In this document: in pieces, positions 25,711-36,300 of the stretch
Layout of the letters: the number at the start of each line of letters is the position of its first letter
Numbering within the stretch: the stretch's first letter is position 1
NCBI RefSeq assembly: GCF_014638095.1
Contig: NZ_BMFH01000002.1
Coordinates: 186,001 to 250,000, forward strand
Reading direction: 5' to 3'
Source: Muriicola marianensis
Lineage (GTDB): Bacteria > Bacteroidota > Bacteroidia > Flavobacteriales > Flavobacteriaceae
DNA length: 64,000 nt
Position numbers and translations under genes: made by a program
The notes under the pieces: generated by a model
Told to the model about the DNA's origin: nothing
Seen by the model: only the letters and a program-made list of their open reading frames with translations
The model's database searches: none

Positions 25711-28588
25711 ACAGAATATTCCGGTGATCTCTATTCCTCAGGGATCTATACAGACAGCTGTATTTAAAGCTTTCCAGTTGAGGCTTACTCTCCTTATCAT
25801 ATTGATCTCTTTTGGTATTACCTGCACCGCACAGGGTATCCCGCCTTTGCAGAATTTCACCCCTGCCCAATACGGGGGAGAGAACCAGAACTGGGATGTC
25901 GCCCAGGACGCCGGTAAGATCCTGTATATTGCCAATAGCCAGGGACTGCTCGAATTCAATGGCGCACACTGGAGTCTTTATCCCCTGCCCAATGAAAGCA
26001 TAGTAAGGTCTGTCCGCGTTTTCGATGAGAAGATCTATACAGGAGGGTTCAGAGAGTTTGGATTTTGGGAACGAAATGCAATCGGCCACCTCGAATATAC
26101 CTCCCTCTCCAACAGCATCAGGGAAAAAATACTTCCCGATGAAGAATTCTGGAATATTCTGAAGCTCGACCGCTTATTGGTTTTTCATTCGCTCAACCGC
26201 ATATATACCTTCGATCTGGATGAACAAACCTTGAACTGGGTAGAAACGGATTCATCCCTTCCGGGAATCTTTACTATAGGACAGACTGTATATTTCCAGA
26301 GACCCGGAGAGGGCCTATTCAGTATTGAGAATGGAATAGCCACTCTTAAATTCAACACTCCGGTGTTCAGGGAAGATGAGGTGGTAAACATGTTCGAACT
26401 CGACGGGGACGTCCTGGTATTGACACGACAAAATGGATTCTATGCTATAAGGGGAGAGGTCATCGAGCCCTGGGGTTTGGATATGGACAGGGAACTGTCC
26501 GGAATGAGTATCTATTCAGCCATTGCCCTGAGGGGTGGTGGGTTCGCTTTGGGTACTATTTCCGAGGGGTTGATTCTGCTCGACAGGGAAGGGCGGTTCC
26601 AATATCAGGTAGATCAGTCGAAGGGATTGCAGAACAACACCGTACTCTCGCTATACGAAGATCAGGAAGGCAATCTCTGGCTCGGTCTCGATAACGGTCT
26701 TAGTGTGCTCAACCTAAGGTCGGCTTACCGGGTCTACCAGGATAACAGCGGGTTTATTGGCAGTGTCTACGCCGTCAGCGAAAAGGACGGATACCTCTAC
26801 ATGGGCACAAACCAGGGCCTGTATTATCTGGAATACGAAAAAGACCGGGATTTTCGATTGGTGCCTGGAACTGAAGGCCAGGTATGGTCCCTGGATCTGA
26901 TAGGGGATACACTTTTTTGTGGTCATCACACCGGTACATACACTATCGAGGCAGGCCGGGCGAAAAAGGTGGTAGGAATAGGAGGGACCTGGGGGGTGAA
27001 AGCCCTTCCCGGCAGGACAGACCTTCTTTTGCAGGGTAATTATACAGGGCTGTATGTCCTGGAAGGAAATAACGGGACCTGGGAGTTGAGGAACAGGATC
27101 GACAATTTTTCTAATTCATCCCGATTCTTTGAGGTTTACAAAGGGGAGATCTTTGTCAATCACGAGTATAAGGGATTGTTTAGAATGAAGGTAGACGACG
27201 ATTACCGGGAAGTTTCTAACCTTGAGGCCGATACCCTTCACAGGGGAGCAAATTCGGGTTTGATCAGCTATCGTGATCAGTTGCTTTTTGCCTTCAGGGA
27301 CGGAGTTTTTAGTTTAGACGGCGCAAGCAGGGGATTTAAAAAGGATACGGTCCTGAGCAGTGTGCTCGAAGAAGGGGGGTATGTATCCGGGAAACTGGAT
27401 TCGGACCGTGAAGGAAAAGAACTCTGGATCTTCACACAAAAGGATATCAGCAAAGTCTCTCCCGGCAATTTGAATTCCAGTCCGGTGATTCGTTCTGTCC
27501 CTTTGATGGCAGCTGACAGGGGAAACATCAATGGATACGAAAATATTTATGGTCCGGATGCTGAGGGAAGGTACATCGCCGGGTCCAATAATGGATTTAT
27601 CTCCTTCGACACAGACCGACTTCCCAAGCGTAAATTCGAGGTGGGAATTCAAAAAGTTGCGGTATCGGCATATGCCAGAGGAACTTGGATTGATTTCCTT
27701 TCGGAACCCGGGACGGAAGGCAGATATTCCGACAGGGAGAACAACTTGGAGATATATTTTTACGCCCCGGTATATTCGGCCTTGATAAAGCCTAGGTTTC
27801 AGTACAGGCTTTCAGGACTGTATGAAGAATGGAGTGAATGGACAGAAGAGAAGAAGGTTTCTTTTAACAACCTGCCTCACGGGACTTACCTTTTCGAGGT
27901 ACGAGCCAAAGTTGGGAATGATATCTCTACGAATACGGCAACTTATTCCTTTGTGATCGACAGGCCCTGGTATGCAACCGGATTGGCTATGGTAAGCTAC
28001 TTGCTGATCGCTTTGTTCGGTGCTATTGTTATCCATAGGACTTACAGGCGCTATTACAGGAATCGGCAGCAGGAGATCATTGACGTCAATAAAAAGGAGA
28101 TGGAACTGCAACGGATGCGCAATGAAAAAGAGATCGCTAACCTGAAGAACCGGCAGTTGGAAGAAGAATTCAGGAACAAGAGCAATGAACTCGCCGCCTC
28201 CACCATGAGCCTGATAAAGAAAAATGAGCTCTTGACCAGGGTGAAAGAACAATTGCTTGCCTCAGAAAAACAGGGGAGCGCATCAGTGAATCAAATCGTC
28301 AAGATCATCGATAAAAGTATCGATCAGAACGATGACTGGGAAATGTTCCTGGAAGCGTTTAACAATGCCGATCACAAATTCCTTAAGAAACTCAAGAACA
28401 AACACCCGAATCTCTCCCCTAATGACATCAAATTGTGCGCGTATCTTCGCCTCAATCTATCCTCTAAGGAGATCGCCCCATTATTGAATATCTCAACCCG
28501 AAGTGTGGAAATTAAGCGGTACCGATTGCGGAAAAAAATGAATCTCGAACATGATTCGAACCTGACAGAGTACATCATCGCCCTCTAA
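25694..28588 (+). CDS. Membrane-spanning one-component regulator of the laminarin locus (propeller, Y_Y_Y, TM, LuxR-type HTH)
   Basis: The protein has up to 964 residues. The frame opens with a GTG inside clpS, but the TTG at 25778 gives a proper signal peptide (MRLTLLIILISF...TAQ) and is the likelier start. Numbered from 25694, a periplasmic beta-propeller sensor spans residues ~50-690, then a Y_Y_Y domain (~700-755), a transmembrane helix (~761-785), a cytoplasmic coiled coil rich in Glu/Lys/Arg (~790-870), and a C-terminal LuxR-type helix-turn-helix (~902-964). There is no histidine kinase or receiver, so it differs from the hybrid two-component systems common in such loci and works more like SusR. 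Its position directly before susC suggests it senses a glucan fragment and activates the locus. Confidence 0.88.
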   Translation: MQNWSEQNIPVISIPQGSIQTAVFKAFQLRLTLLIILISFGITCTAQGIPPLQNFTPAQYGGENQNWDVAQDAGKILYIANSQGLLEFNGAHWSLYPLPNESIVRSVRVFDEKIYTGGFREFGFWERNAIGHLEYTSLSNSIREKILPDEEFWNILKLDRLLVFHSLNRIYTFDLDEQTLNWVETDSSLPGIFTIGQTVYFQRPGEGLFSIENGIATLKFNTPVFREDEVVNMFELDGDVLVLTRQNGFYAIRGEVIEPWGLDMDRELSGMSIYSAIALRGGGFALGTISEGLILLDREGRFQYQVDQSKGLQNNTVLSLYEDQEGNLWLGLDNGLSVLNLRSAYRVYQDNSGFIGSVYAVSEKDGYLYMGTNQGLYYLEYEKDRDFRLVPGTEGQVWSLDLIGDTLFCGHHTGTYTIEAGRAKKVVGIGGTWGVKALPGRTDLLLQGNYTGLYVLEGNNGTWELRNRIDNFSNSSRFFEVYKGEIFVNHEYKGLFRMKVDDDYREVSNLEADTLHRGANSGLISYRDQLLFAFRDGVFSLDGASRGFKKDTVLSSVLEEGGYVSGKLDSDREGKELWIFTQKDISKVSPGNLNSSPVIRSVPLMAADRGNINGYENIYGPDAEGRYIAGSNNGFISFDTDRLPKRKFEVGIQKVAVSAYARGTWIDFLSEPGTEGRYSDRENNLEIYFYAPVYSALIKPRFQYRLSGLYEEWSEWTEEKKVSFNNLPHGTYLFEVRAKVGNDISTNTATYSFVIDRPWYATGLAMVSYLLIALFGAIVIHRTYRRYYRNRQQEIIDVNKKEMELQRMRNEKEIANLKNRQLEEEFRNKSNELAASTMSLIKKNELLTRVKEQLLASEKQGSASVNQIVKIIDKSIDQNDDWEMFLEAFNNADHKFLKKLKNKHPNLSPNDIKLCAYLRLNLSSKEIAPLLNISTRSVEIKRYRLRKKMNLEHDSNLTEYIIAL

Positions 28589-28634
28589 ACAGCTATACAA
28601 GCCCGATTTTTCACCTCAACATTACCTATACAAT

Positions 28635-28735
28635 CTGTATTTTCACTCCTTTTTGTTAAAGAAATATTAATACTCAGTTCATTGCCAAAGTCGTTATTTT
28701 CAGGGGTGTTTCCTGAATAATTGTGAAAAATACAG
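28635..28735. promoter_or_regulatory. Inverted repeats in the regulator-susC gap, candidate operator
   Basis: The 242-base gap before susC holds CTGTATTTTCAC at 28635-28646 and its near-exact inverted partner GTGAAAAATACAG at 28723-28735. Between them is a second, tight inverted repeat, TTCAGG-7-CCTGAA, at 28699-28717. These are natural candidates for binding by a dimeric HTH regulator such as the one encoded just upstream. No clean promoter box was found; a TATA-rich run at 28754-28764 (ending TTTTTTG) is a weak candidate. Confidence 0.45.
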
Positions 28736-28830
28736 TAATAAAATTGCTGCTTGTATATTTTTTGTTGAGGAAGGTTATAAGGAATTACTAATAGCCTTGT
28801 CTTACCTTACGAGATCAAAATTCTCAACCG

Positions 28831-31800
28831 ATGAAATACGTTTTAACAATTGTTCTCGCCCTGTTCACCATCTCTGGAGTACTGGCTCAGGGGATCACCG
28901 TAAGCGGAACCGTCTACGAAGCGGCACAAAGGGGTCCACTTCCAGGGGTGAATGTGGTGGTAAAGAACACCACAATTGGAACTGTAACGGATTTTGATGG
29001 AAACTTTGTCCTAACCAACCGACAGGTGGGTGACGTACTGGTCTTTTCCTACCTTGGATATATCACAACCGAGGTTGTGGTCAGGGATGCCAATCCCCTT
29101 AATGTCACCTTGCAGGAAGACGTAAATGCCCTGGACGAGGTAGTGGTCGTGGGTTATGGAACTTCCACCAAGAAAGAGATCACCGGTGCGGTTTCTGTAG
29201 TAGGAGCCGAGACGATAGAAGATTTAAATCCCCAACGGATAGAACAGGCCCTGCAGGGGCAGGTGGCAGGAGTGCAGATTACTTCTGAATCAGGTTCTCC
29301 GGGTAGTGGATCCAATATCAGGATCCGGGGTATCTCTACGAACGGGGATAACCGTCCGCTTATCCTTGTAGACGGTAACGTGATTGAGGACCTAAGTGTG
29401 ATCAATCCGGGGGATATTGAAAGTATCAACATTCTGAAAGACGCGACCGCAGGGATCTACGGAGTGCGGGCTGCAAACGGGGTCATCCTGATCACCACAA
29501 AGACAGGGAAAAAGAACACAGACCTGAAGTTCAGTTATGATGCTTATGGCGGATTCCAGGAAACATCTAGGAAGATTCCTGTCCTGAACGCCACTGAATA
29601 TGCTATTATTGTGAACGAAGCCTTTACCGCCGGTGGAGGTGTGCCGCCTTATCCCAATCTATTCGGATTGGGCGAAGGGACTGACTGGCAGGACGAGGTC
29701 TTTGAAACGGCTCCCATCATTAACCACAACCTTACCGTGAGTGGGGGAGGCGAGAAGTCTACCTTCTCCTTTGGATCTTCCTACCTGACACAAAACGGTA
29801 TCGTAGGCGGACCTAAAGCTAATTTCCGACGACTCACAAGTCGGATCAACTTCAATTCAGACCTCTTTAAGAATTTTAAATTAACCGCTAACCTTTTATA
29901 TACGGGTACGAATAGAAAGACCTTGCCTGAGAATGCCCTGGGATCGGTCCTCTTTAATGCCCTGAACAATGCTCCTACATTCTCCGTCAAGGATGACAAC
30001 GGGGTTTTCACTTTATCAGAGGGACTCGGAAACGAGGTGATCAACCCCCTCGCGCAGATCGCAAATACCTTTAACGAAAATGATGTACACCGGTTGAGTG
30101 GAAAGATTGGAGGGAATTACGCATTCCTCGATAATTTCACCCTGGAGAGCAGTTTGCAATTCAACTACGCCGAGGTGACAGGCCGCTTCTTTTCTCCAAC
30201 CGTTTTTTATGGATCCGGGAAGGTGTTTAACGTAGACCGGAATTTTGTGGTGGATACAAAGAATATTTTCAGGGATTACACCTGGGATACCTTTATTAAT
30301 TACAATGCCGAATTCTGGGAAGACCATAGTCTGACAGCTACACTCGGGATGTCCCTTTTCCAGACCACAGGCCAGTTCGGGGGAAGCCAGGGGTTTGACA
30401 TACCTGACAATAGTTTCAGCAATGCCTTTATCGAGCAATCCTCGGATGTGATCAACTTTAATGAACAGAACAACACAGTGGGCAAGTTCGATTCCAGGTT
30501 GCTCTCTTATTTTACAAGGCTTCAATACAATATAAAAGGAAAGTATCTGCTCTCCGGGATCATCCGAAGGGATGGATCGACCAATTTCGGGCCGCGTAAC
30601 CGATTTGGCTACTTCCCTTCCGGGTCTGTGGGCTGGATCGTCTCAGAGGAAGGTTTTCTTCAAGACAGCAAGCTCTTCTCCTTTGTGAAACTAAGGGGAA
30701 GCTACGGGATTGTAGGAAACGACCGGATCGGGGGCAACCGCTTCCGTTCCATCCTCAACGGGGAAGGAGCCTATGTACTGGGCGGACAGTTGCTCTTCGG
30801 CCGTGCAGCCGGAGGAATCTCCAACCCTGAGATCGCATGGGAGGAACAAAAGACCCTGGATATAGGTGCAGACCTCAGACTCTTTGATAGTAAGGTGGAT
30901 ATCACCCTGGACTACTTCAACAAACGTACGGAAGACCTGCTGGTTTCACCTCCTGTTTCAGGTATACTTGGGGCAGCAGCTCCCGGTTCCGGTTCACCGG
31001 TCGTAAACGCCGGGACCGTGGAAAACAAAGGATTCGAATTTGTTATTGGCTATGGCAGTGATCCTACCAAGGACTTTTCTTTCGGGGTCAACTACAATGC
31101 CACCTTCCTTGAGAACGAAGTTATCTCCGTGAACAACGGAGTTGGATTTATACCCGGTGGCTCATTTGGAGTCGGCCAGGACCCACCAGCCCGTATGGAA
31201 AACGGAAAACCCCTGGGGTATTTCTTTGGTCTTCAGACCGATGGGATCTTCCAGAACCAGGCTGAGGTTGACGCTCATGCGACCCAAGCCAATGCCGCCC
31301 CCGGCGACCTGAGGTTTGTCGATATCAATGGGGACGGGGTCATAGATAACGACGACCGTACCGATATCGGAAACCCTATACCCGATGTGACCATGGGTCT
31401 GAACATTTCCCTGAACTACAAGGACTGGGATTTCACAGCCTACGCCTTCGCCTCTATAGGAAACGATATCGTCCGTAATTACGAACGTAACCAACCCCTG
31501 GTGAACCGATCTGTCTATACACTGAACCGATGGACCGGGGAGGGAACCACCAACGAATTCCCCAGGGTGACCACGGGAGCCACATCCAATATCCTGTTCT
31601 CCGATTATTTCGTGGAGGACGGCTCATTTGTCCGTCTGCAAAATGCGCAGATTGGATACACCCTCCCACGCAGGATTGTGGATAATGTAGGTATTGATCA
31701 GCTTCGGGTCTATATTTCAGGGAACAACCTGTTTACCCTGACGGAATATAGGGGCTATGATCCCAGTGCTTCTTCCGGCGCGCCCATTGGAGCCGGGATA

Positions 31801-31860
31801 GACCAGGGATTTTATCCGGTACCCAGGACGTACTTATTAGGGGTTAATCTAAAATTTTAA
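28831..31860 (+). CDS. susC: SusC-like TonB-dependent outer membrane transporter
   Basis: The 1009-residue protein has a signal peptide ending in VLAQ, a carboxypeptidase-regulatory-like domain (residues ~22-100, with GTV...G.PLPGVNVVVK and G.VTDFDGNF), and a plug with the SusC markers VVVGYG, LQGQVAGVQI and IRIRGI. A 22-strand-type barrel ends in VNLKF. It has no N-terminal STN signalling domain, so it probably does not work through an anti-sigma system. With SusD it forms the outer membrane importer for glucan oligosaccharides, powered by TonB. The symbol is used in the family sense. It opens the first operon of the locus. Confidence 0.95.
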   Translation: MKYVLTIVLALFTISGVLAQGITVSGTVYEAAQRGPLPGVNVVVKNTTIGTVTDFDGNFVLTNRQVGDVLVFSYLGYITTEVVVRDANPLNVTLQEDVNALDEVVVVGYGTSTKKEITGAVSVVGAETIEDLNPQRIEQALQGQVAGVQITSESGSPGSGSNIRIRGISTNGDNRPLILVDGNVIEDLSVINPGDIESINILKDATAGIYGVRAANGVILITTKTGKKNTDLKFSYDAYGGFQETSRKIPVLNATEYAIIVNEAFTAGGGVPPYPNLFGLGEGTDWQDEVFETAPIINHNLTVSGGGEKSTFSFGSSYLTQNGIVGGPKANFRRLTSRINFNSDLFKNFKLTANLLYTGTNRKTLPENALGSVLFNALNNAPTFSVKDDNGVFTLSEGLGNEVINPLAQIANTFNENDVHRLSGKIGGNYAFLDNFTLESSLQFNYAEVTGRFFSPTVFYGSGKVFNVDRNFVVDTKNIFRDYTWDTFINYNAEFWEDHSLTATLGMSLFQTTGQFGGSQGFDIPDNSFSNAFIEQSSDVINFNEQNNTVGKFDSRLLSYFTRLQYNIKGKYLLSGIIRRDGSTNFGPRNRFGYFPSGSVGWIVSEEGFLQDSKLFSFVKLRGSYGIVGNDRIGGNRFRSILNGEGAYVLGGQLLFGRAAGGISNPEIAWEEQKTLDIGADLRLFDSKVDITLDYFNKRTEDLLVSPPVSGILGAAAPGSGSPVVNAGTVENKGFEFVIGYGSDPTKDFSFGVNYNATFLENEVISVNNGVGFIPGGSFGVGQDPPARMENGKPLGYFFGLQTDGIFQNQAEVDAHATQANAAPGDLRFVDINGDGVIDNDDRTDIGNPIPDVTMGLNISLNYKDWDFTAYAFASIGNDIVRNYERNQPLVNRSVYTLNRWTGEGTTNEFPRVTTGATSNILFSDYFVEDGSFVRLQNAQIGYTLPRRIVDNVGIDQLRVYISGNNLFTLTEYRGYDPSASSGAPIGAGIDQGFYPVPRTYLLGVNLKF

Positions 31861-31869
31861 TCAAGCGGT

Positions 31870-33342
31870 ATGAAAACGAGATATATAAAAGTAGGACTTA
31901 TAATGCTGGCTTCAGGATTGCTTGCTCTTTCCTGTGGGGACGACTTTGTCGACGTGCCATCTTTTGATGAGGACTCTGAGAACTTTTTCAATTCCGAATC
32001 TGACTATCAGGAAGCCCTTATTGCGGCCTATGATATGTTGCAGTCGACCTACCTCAACGTGATGGTAGGAGAGATCGCGAGCAACAACACCCTGGCCGGG
32101 GGAGAAAGCGCTACGGACGTGCCCGGCATACAGGAAATAGACGACATGACCCATACCCCTGTAAACCAGCAACTCAGGGATATCTGGAGCTGGATGTTTG
32201 CCGGAGTGAACCGCGCGAACTACATCCTGGAATTCCAGGACAAGACGGATTTCCCTGGTAAGGACGTGGTCCTTGCTGAAACGAGGTTCCTGAGGGCCTA
32301 TTACTATTTTGAACTGGTTAAATGGTTTGGCCCCCTGCCTTTTAACGTGCAGGAACCGGACAGAAGGATCCTTTTCGGGGACCAGGACGTACTGGAGCGC
32401 CAGCCGGAGGAAGTCATCTACGGCCTGATTGAATCAGACCTGATCTTTGCAGCAGCCAATTTACCGGCTGTACAGGCAGAGACCGGAAGGGCTACCAAAG
32501 GTGCTGCTCAGGCGCTGTTGGGCAAGGCATATCTCTATCAGGAAAAGTTCACCGATGCCGCAGCTATTTTGGATGAAGTGATCAATACCGGCCCTTATGA
32601 CCTGCTGCCGGACTACAGCACGATGTTCGAAAACTTCAACGAAAACAATATAGAATCTGTGTTTGAAGTGCAATACACTGATGTGGAAGGAGCTGGATTT
32701 GGATGTTTACAGTGTAGCGAAGGAAACGTTGCCGTTGGGTTTAACGGAATACGAAATTACACAGGTCCTGTCTTCGAATCGGGCTTCAGTTTCAACGTAC
32801 CGACTCAGGAGGTCTATGATGCCTTTACTGCAAACGATGCACGGCGAGATGTGGCCATCCTTGATATTGAGGCATGGGCTGCGGCCAACCCCGAGGTTTC
32901 CTACGTGGAGGGATTTGAACATACCGGATTCTACAACCGAAAGTACATTGCTCGCCAGGGCGATCTCAACACACCTGATGCCAACCTGACCAACCCTAAT
33001 AACTACAGGGCCATACGCTTTGCCGATGTCTTGCTGATGGCAGCCGAAGCCCATAACAGGACCGGCAATGATACCCAGGCTCAGCAATACCTGAACCGGG
33101 TCCGAAACAGAGCCGGTCTGGGAGATATCAATGATACTGGCACAACCCTGAGAAATGCGATCTACGACGAAAGACGACTCGAACTCGTGGGGGAAGGCCA
33201 CCATTTCTTTGACCTGGTTCGTACCGGAAGGGCCGCACAGGCGATCAACGGCTTTACAGTTGGGAAACACGAATTGTTTCCCATCCCATCTATAGAAATT
33301 GAATTGGCAGGAAACCGCTGGAATCAGAATCCCGGCTATTAA
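31870..33342 (+). CDS. susD: SusD-like glycan-binding lipoprotein
   Basis: The 490-residue lipoprotein has the lipobox LALSC (Cys22) followed by Gly-Asp-Asp, a pattern linked to surface display in flavobacteria. The body shows RagB/SusD features: N-terminal SusD-like helices with RFLRAYYYFELVKWFGPLP, TPR-type repeats, and a C-terminal end with RDVAIL, R..DVLLMAAEA, YLN.VR.RAGL, ERR.EL..EG..FFDLVR and LFPIP. It lies 9 bases after susC, as expected for a SusCD pair. SusD caps the SusC barrel and binds the imported glycan. Confidence 0.95.
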   Translation: MKTRYIKVGLIMLASGLLALSCGDDFVDVPSFDEDSENFFNSESDYQEALIAAYDMLQSTYLNVMVGEIASNNTLAGGESATDVPGIQEIDDMTHTPVNQQLRDIWSWMFAGVNRANYILEFQDKTDFPGKDVVLAETRFLRAYYYFELVKWFGPLPFNVQEPDRRILFGDQDVLERQPEEVIYGLIESDLIFAAANLPAVQAETGRATKGAAQALLGKAYLYQEKFTDAAAILDEVINTGPYDLLPDYSTMFENFNENNIESVFEVQYTDVEGAGFGCLQCSEGNVAVGFNGIRNYTGPVFESGFSFNVPTQEVYDAFTANDARRDVAILDIEAWAAANPEVSYVEGFEHTGFYNRKYIARQGDLNTPDANLTNPNNYRAIRFADVLLMAAEAHNRTGNDTQAQQYLNRVRNRAGLGDINDTGTTLRNAIYDERRLELVGEGHHFFDLVRTGRAAQAINGFTVGKHELFPIPSIEIELAGNRWNQNPGY

Positions 33343-33363
33343 TAAAAAATAAACTTTGAACAA

Positions 33364-36300
33364 ATGAAAATTCTATCCAGACTACTCGTACTCTTTTTAG
33401 TGATAAGCGGCTTCCATTCCTGTACGGAAGAGGAAACCAGCTATGTATTTGAAGGGATGTCAGCTCCTACGGAGGTCAATGCAGTATTCGATATTGCCAA
33501 TGACGACTCCGGGGAGGTAAGTGTAACCCCTACGGCTAACGGAGCTGCCCTGTTCCGCATTTATTTCGGAGACCAGGAGAATGAATCTCCCACCGAGGTA
33601 GCCCCAGGTGAAACCGTAACTCATGTCTACGGGGAAGGGGAATTTACTCTCCGGATCGTAGCCGTCGGTATGACGGGACTCAAGAGTGAGTTGTCCAGGA
33701 TAGTGACCATATCATTTTCTGCTCCAACCAATCTGCAGGTAGATATTGTTCAGTCTAACCCGCTAGAGGTAACCGTTACTCCTTCAGCAGAGAATGCTAC
33801 TGTTTACGACATTTATTTTGGGGACGTGGAGAACGAAGAACCAACAACGATCATGAATGGGGAGTCTGCCGTTCATGTATACGCCCAGCCCGGAGATTAC
33901 ACCATTCGTGTGGTCGCCCGTGGAGCAGGGGCTGCTACTGCAGAGGTTTCTCAGGTATTCACCGTGGTCGATCTGCAGAATGCAGAGGCCTTTCCTATCA
34001 CTTTTGAATCTAACGAGACCCTGACAGGCGTTTTCGAAGAATCAGGAGGTGTTACTGGAGCACCAATTGCCAATCCGGACTCCAACGGAAACAGCTCAGA
34101 AACGGTTTATGAATTCAACAAGGCTGACGGAGCTCCCTGGTACTCAGGTATATTCCACATCTTCTCACAGGATATGGACCTGAGCTCTAATCAGCGCTTC
34201 TCACTCAAGGTGTGGTCGCCCAAAGCCGGTGTCAACATTCGCTTCCAGATCGAAAAAGAAGGAGGCGGAGGCGGAGCCACACTCTTTGTGGATCAAACCG
34301 TGGATACAGCCAATGAATGGGTTACCCTGAGCTACGATTTCACAGGGATCGTCAACGGATCTGACGCCTATGACAAATTCGTGATCTTCCCTGATTTCGA
34401 CGATATAGGCCAACCGGCAGGCGATGGGTCGATCTATTACCTTGATGATATTGACCTAACGGGCAGCTGTACTGCGGAAACCGAAGAGAACATCGATCCT
34501 GCAATGGGAGATATCAACTGGACTTTCCAAACCAATGACTTTGCCCATTCCTTTGAACCTTTTGGTGATATCAATTCTTCCATCGTCAGCAACCCGAACC
34601 CAAGTGGGATCAACACTAGCTGCAACGTACAGAGTTATATCAAAACACCCGGCTGTCAAACATGGTCCGGGGTTGGAAAAGGCCTTGCGAATGCCATTGA
34701 CCTGACCACCTCTCCCAATAAGGTGTTTACCATGAAGGTGCTGGCAGAGACCCAGGTGACCGAAGTGACGCTGAGACTCGAATTTGAGCCGTTCCCTAAC
34801 GTTGATCCTGCTGTGGATGTGGTACAGACCATTTCACAGGTAGGTGTGTGGGAGGAACTGGTGTTCGATTTCTCTGCCCATAGCGATAAGACATTCAAGA
34901 GTATTATCGTATACTTCGACAGGGATCAGCCTTGTGATGGTGCGGTATACTACTTTGATGACATCAAGCAGGTAGCCGATGCCGGTGGAAGCGGGGGAAC
35001 TTCTCCTTCCGTTCCGGCTCCGACACCCACCCAGGCCCAGGCTGACGTGATCAATATGTACAGCAACGCTTATACTCAGGATGTGAACGTGAGCTCCTGG
35101 AGGTCTGACTGGAGTACCAGTACCCTGACCGATATCCAGATCTCAGGTAACGATACCAAGGAGTACATCGATGCGGATTTTGTGGGAGTTGAATTCTACG
35201 CTCCTGACCAGGTGGATGCTTCCGGTATGGATTTCTTCCACGTGGATGTTTGGACGCCCAATGCGACTACCTTCAGGGTGAAGCTAGTGGACCTGGGTAC
35301 AGGAAGCCCCATAGAGGCTGAGATCGCCTTTGACGGCATCGCCCAGGGGCAGTGGGTCTCACTGGATATCCCGATGGCGGACTTTATAAGCGGGGGAATG
35401 AGTGCGACAAATTCCATTCAGCAACTCATCTTCTCCGGATTGCCAACGGGAGAGTTTGATTTCTATATCGACAATGTGTATTTCTACAAGGAGGCTGCTG
35501 CACCCACAGCGCCGACTGTACCTGCCCCTGATCCCACACAGGCACAGGCCGACGTGATCAACATGTACAGTGACTCCTACACCCAGGATGTGAACGTAAG
35601 CTCCTGGAGGTCTGACTGGAGCACCAGTACGCTGACCGATATCCAGATCTCTGGAAACAATACCAAGGAGTACATCGATGCGGACTTTGTAGGAGTGGAA
35701 TTCTACGCCCCCGACCAGGTGGATGCCTCCGGAATGGATTTCTTCCACGTGGATGTATGGACGCCCAATGCGACTACCTTCAGGGTTAAACTGGTGGATC
35801 TGGGTACGGGAAGTCCCATCGAGGCTGAGATCGCTTTCGATGGTATCACCCAGGGGCAATGGGTATCCCTGGACATCCCAATGGCCGACTTTATAAGTGG
35901 AGGAATGAGCTCGACGAATTCTATTCAGCAGCTCATCTTCTCAGGATTGCCAACGGGAGAATTTGATTTCTACATAGATAATGTCTATTTCTATAAAGAA
36001 GTGGCTGCACCCACAGCGCCGACTGTACCTGCACCTGATCCGACCCAGGCACAGGCCGACGTGATCAACATGTACAGTAACGCCTATACGCAGGATGTGA
36101 ACGTAAGCTCATGGAGGTCTGACTGGAGTACCAGTACCCTGACCGATATCCAGATCTCCGGTAACGATACCAAGGAGTACATCGATGCCGATTTTGTGGG
36201 AGTGGAATTCTATGCCCCCGATCAGGTGGATGCTTCTACCATGGATTTCTTCCACGTAGATGTATGGACCCCGAACGCGACCACCTTCAGGGTGAAGCTC

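Noticed and set aside
28740-28764. Promoter for susC at the TATATTTTTTG run
   Set aside because: The -7 match needs an extra base and no TTTG lies at the right distance, so it is only mentioned as a weak candidate.
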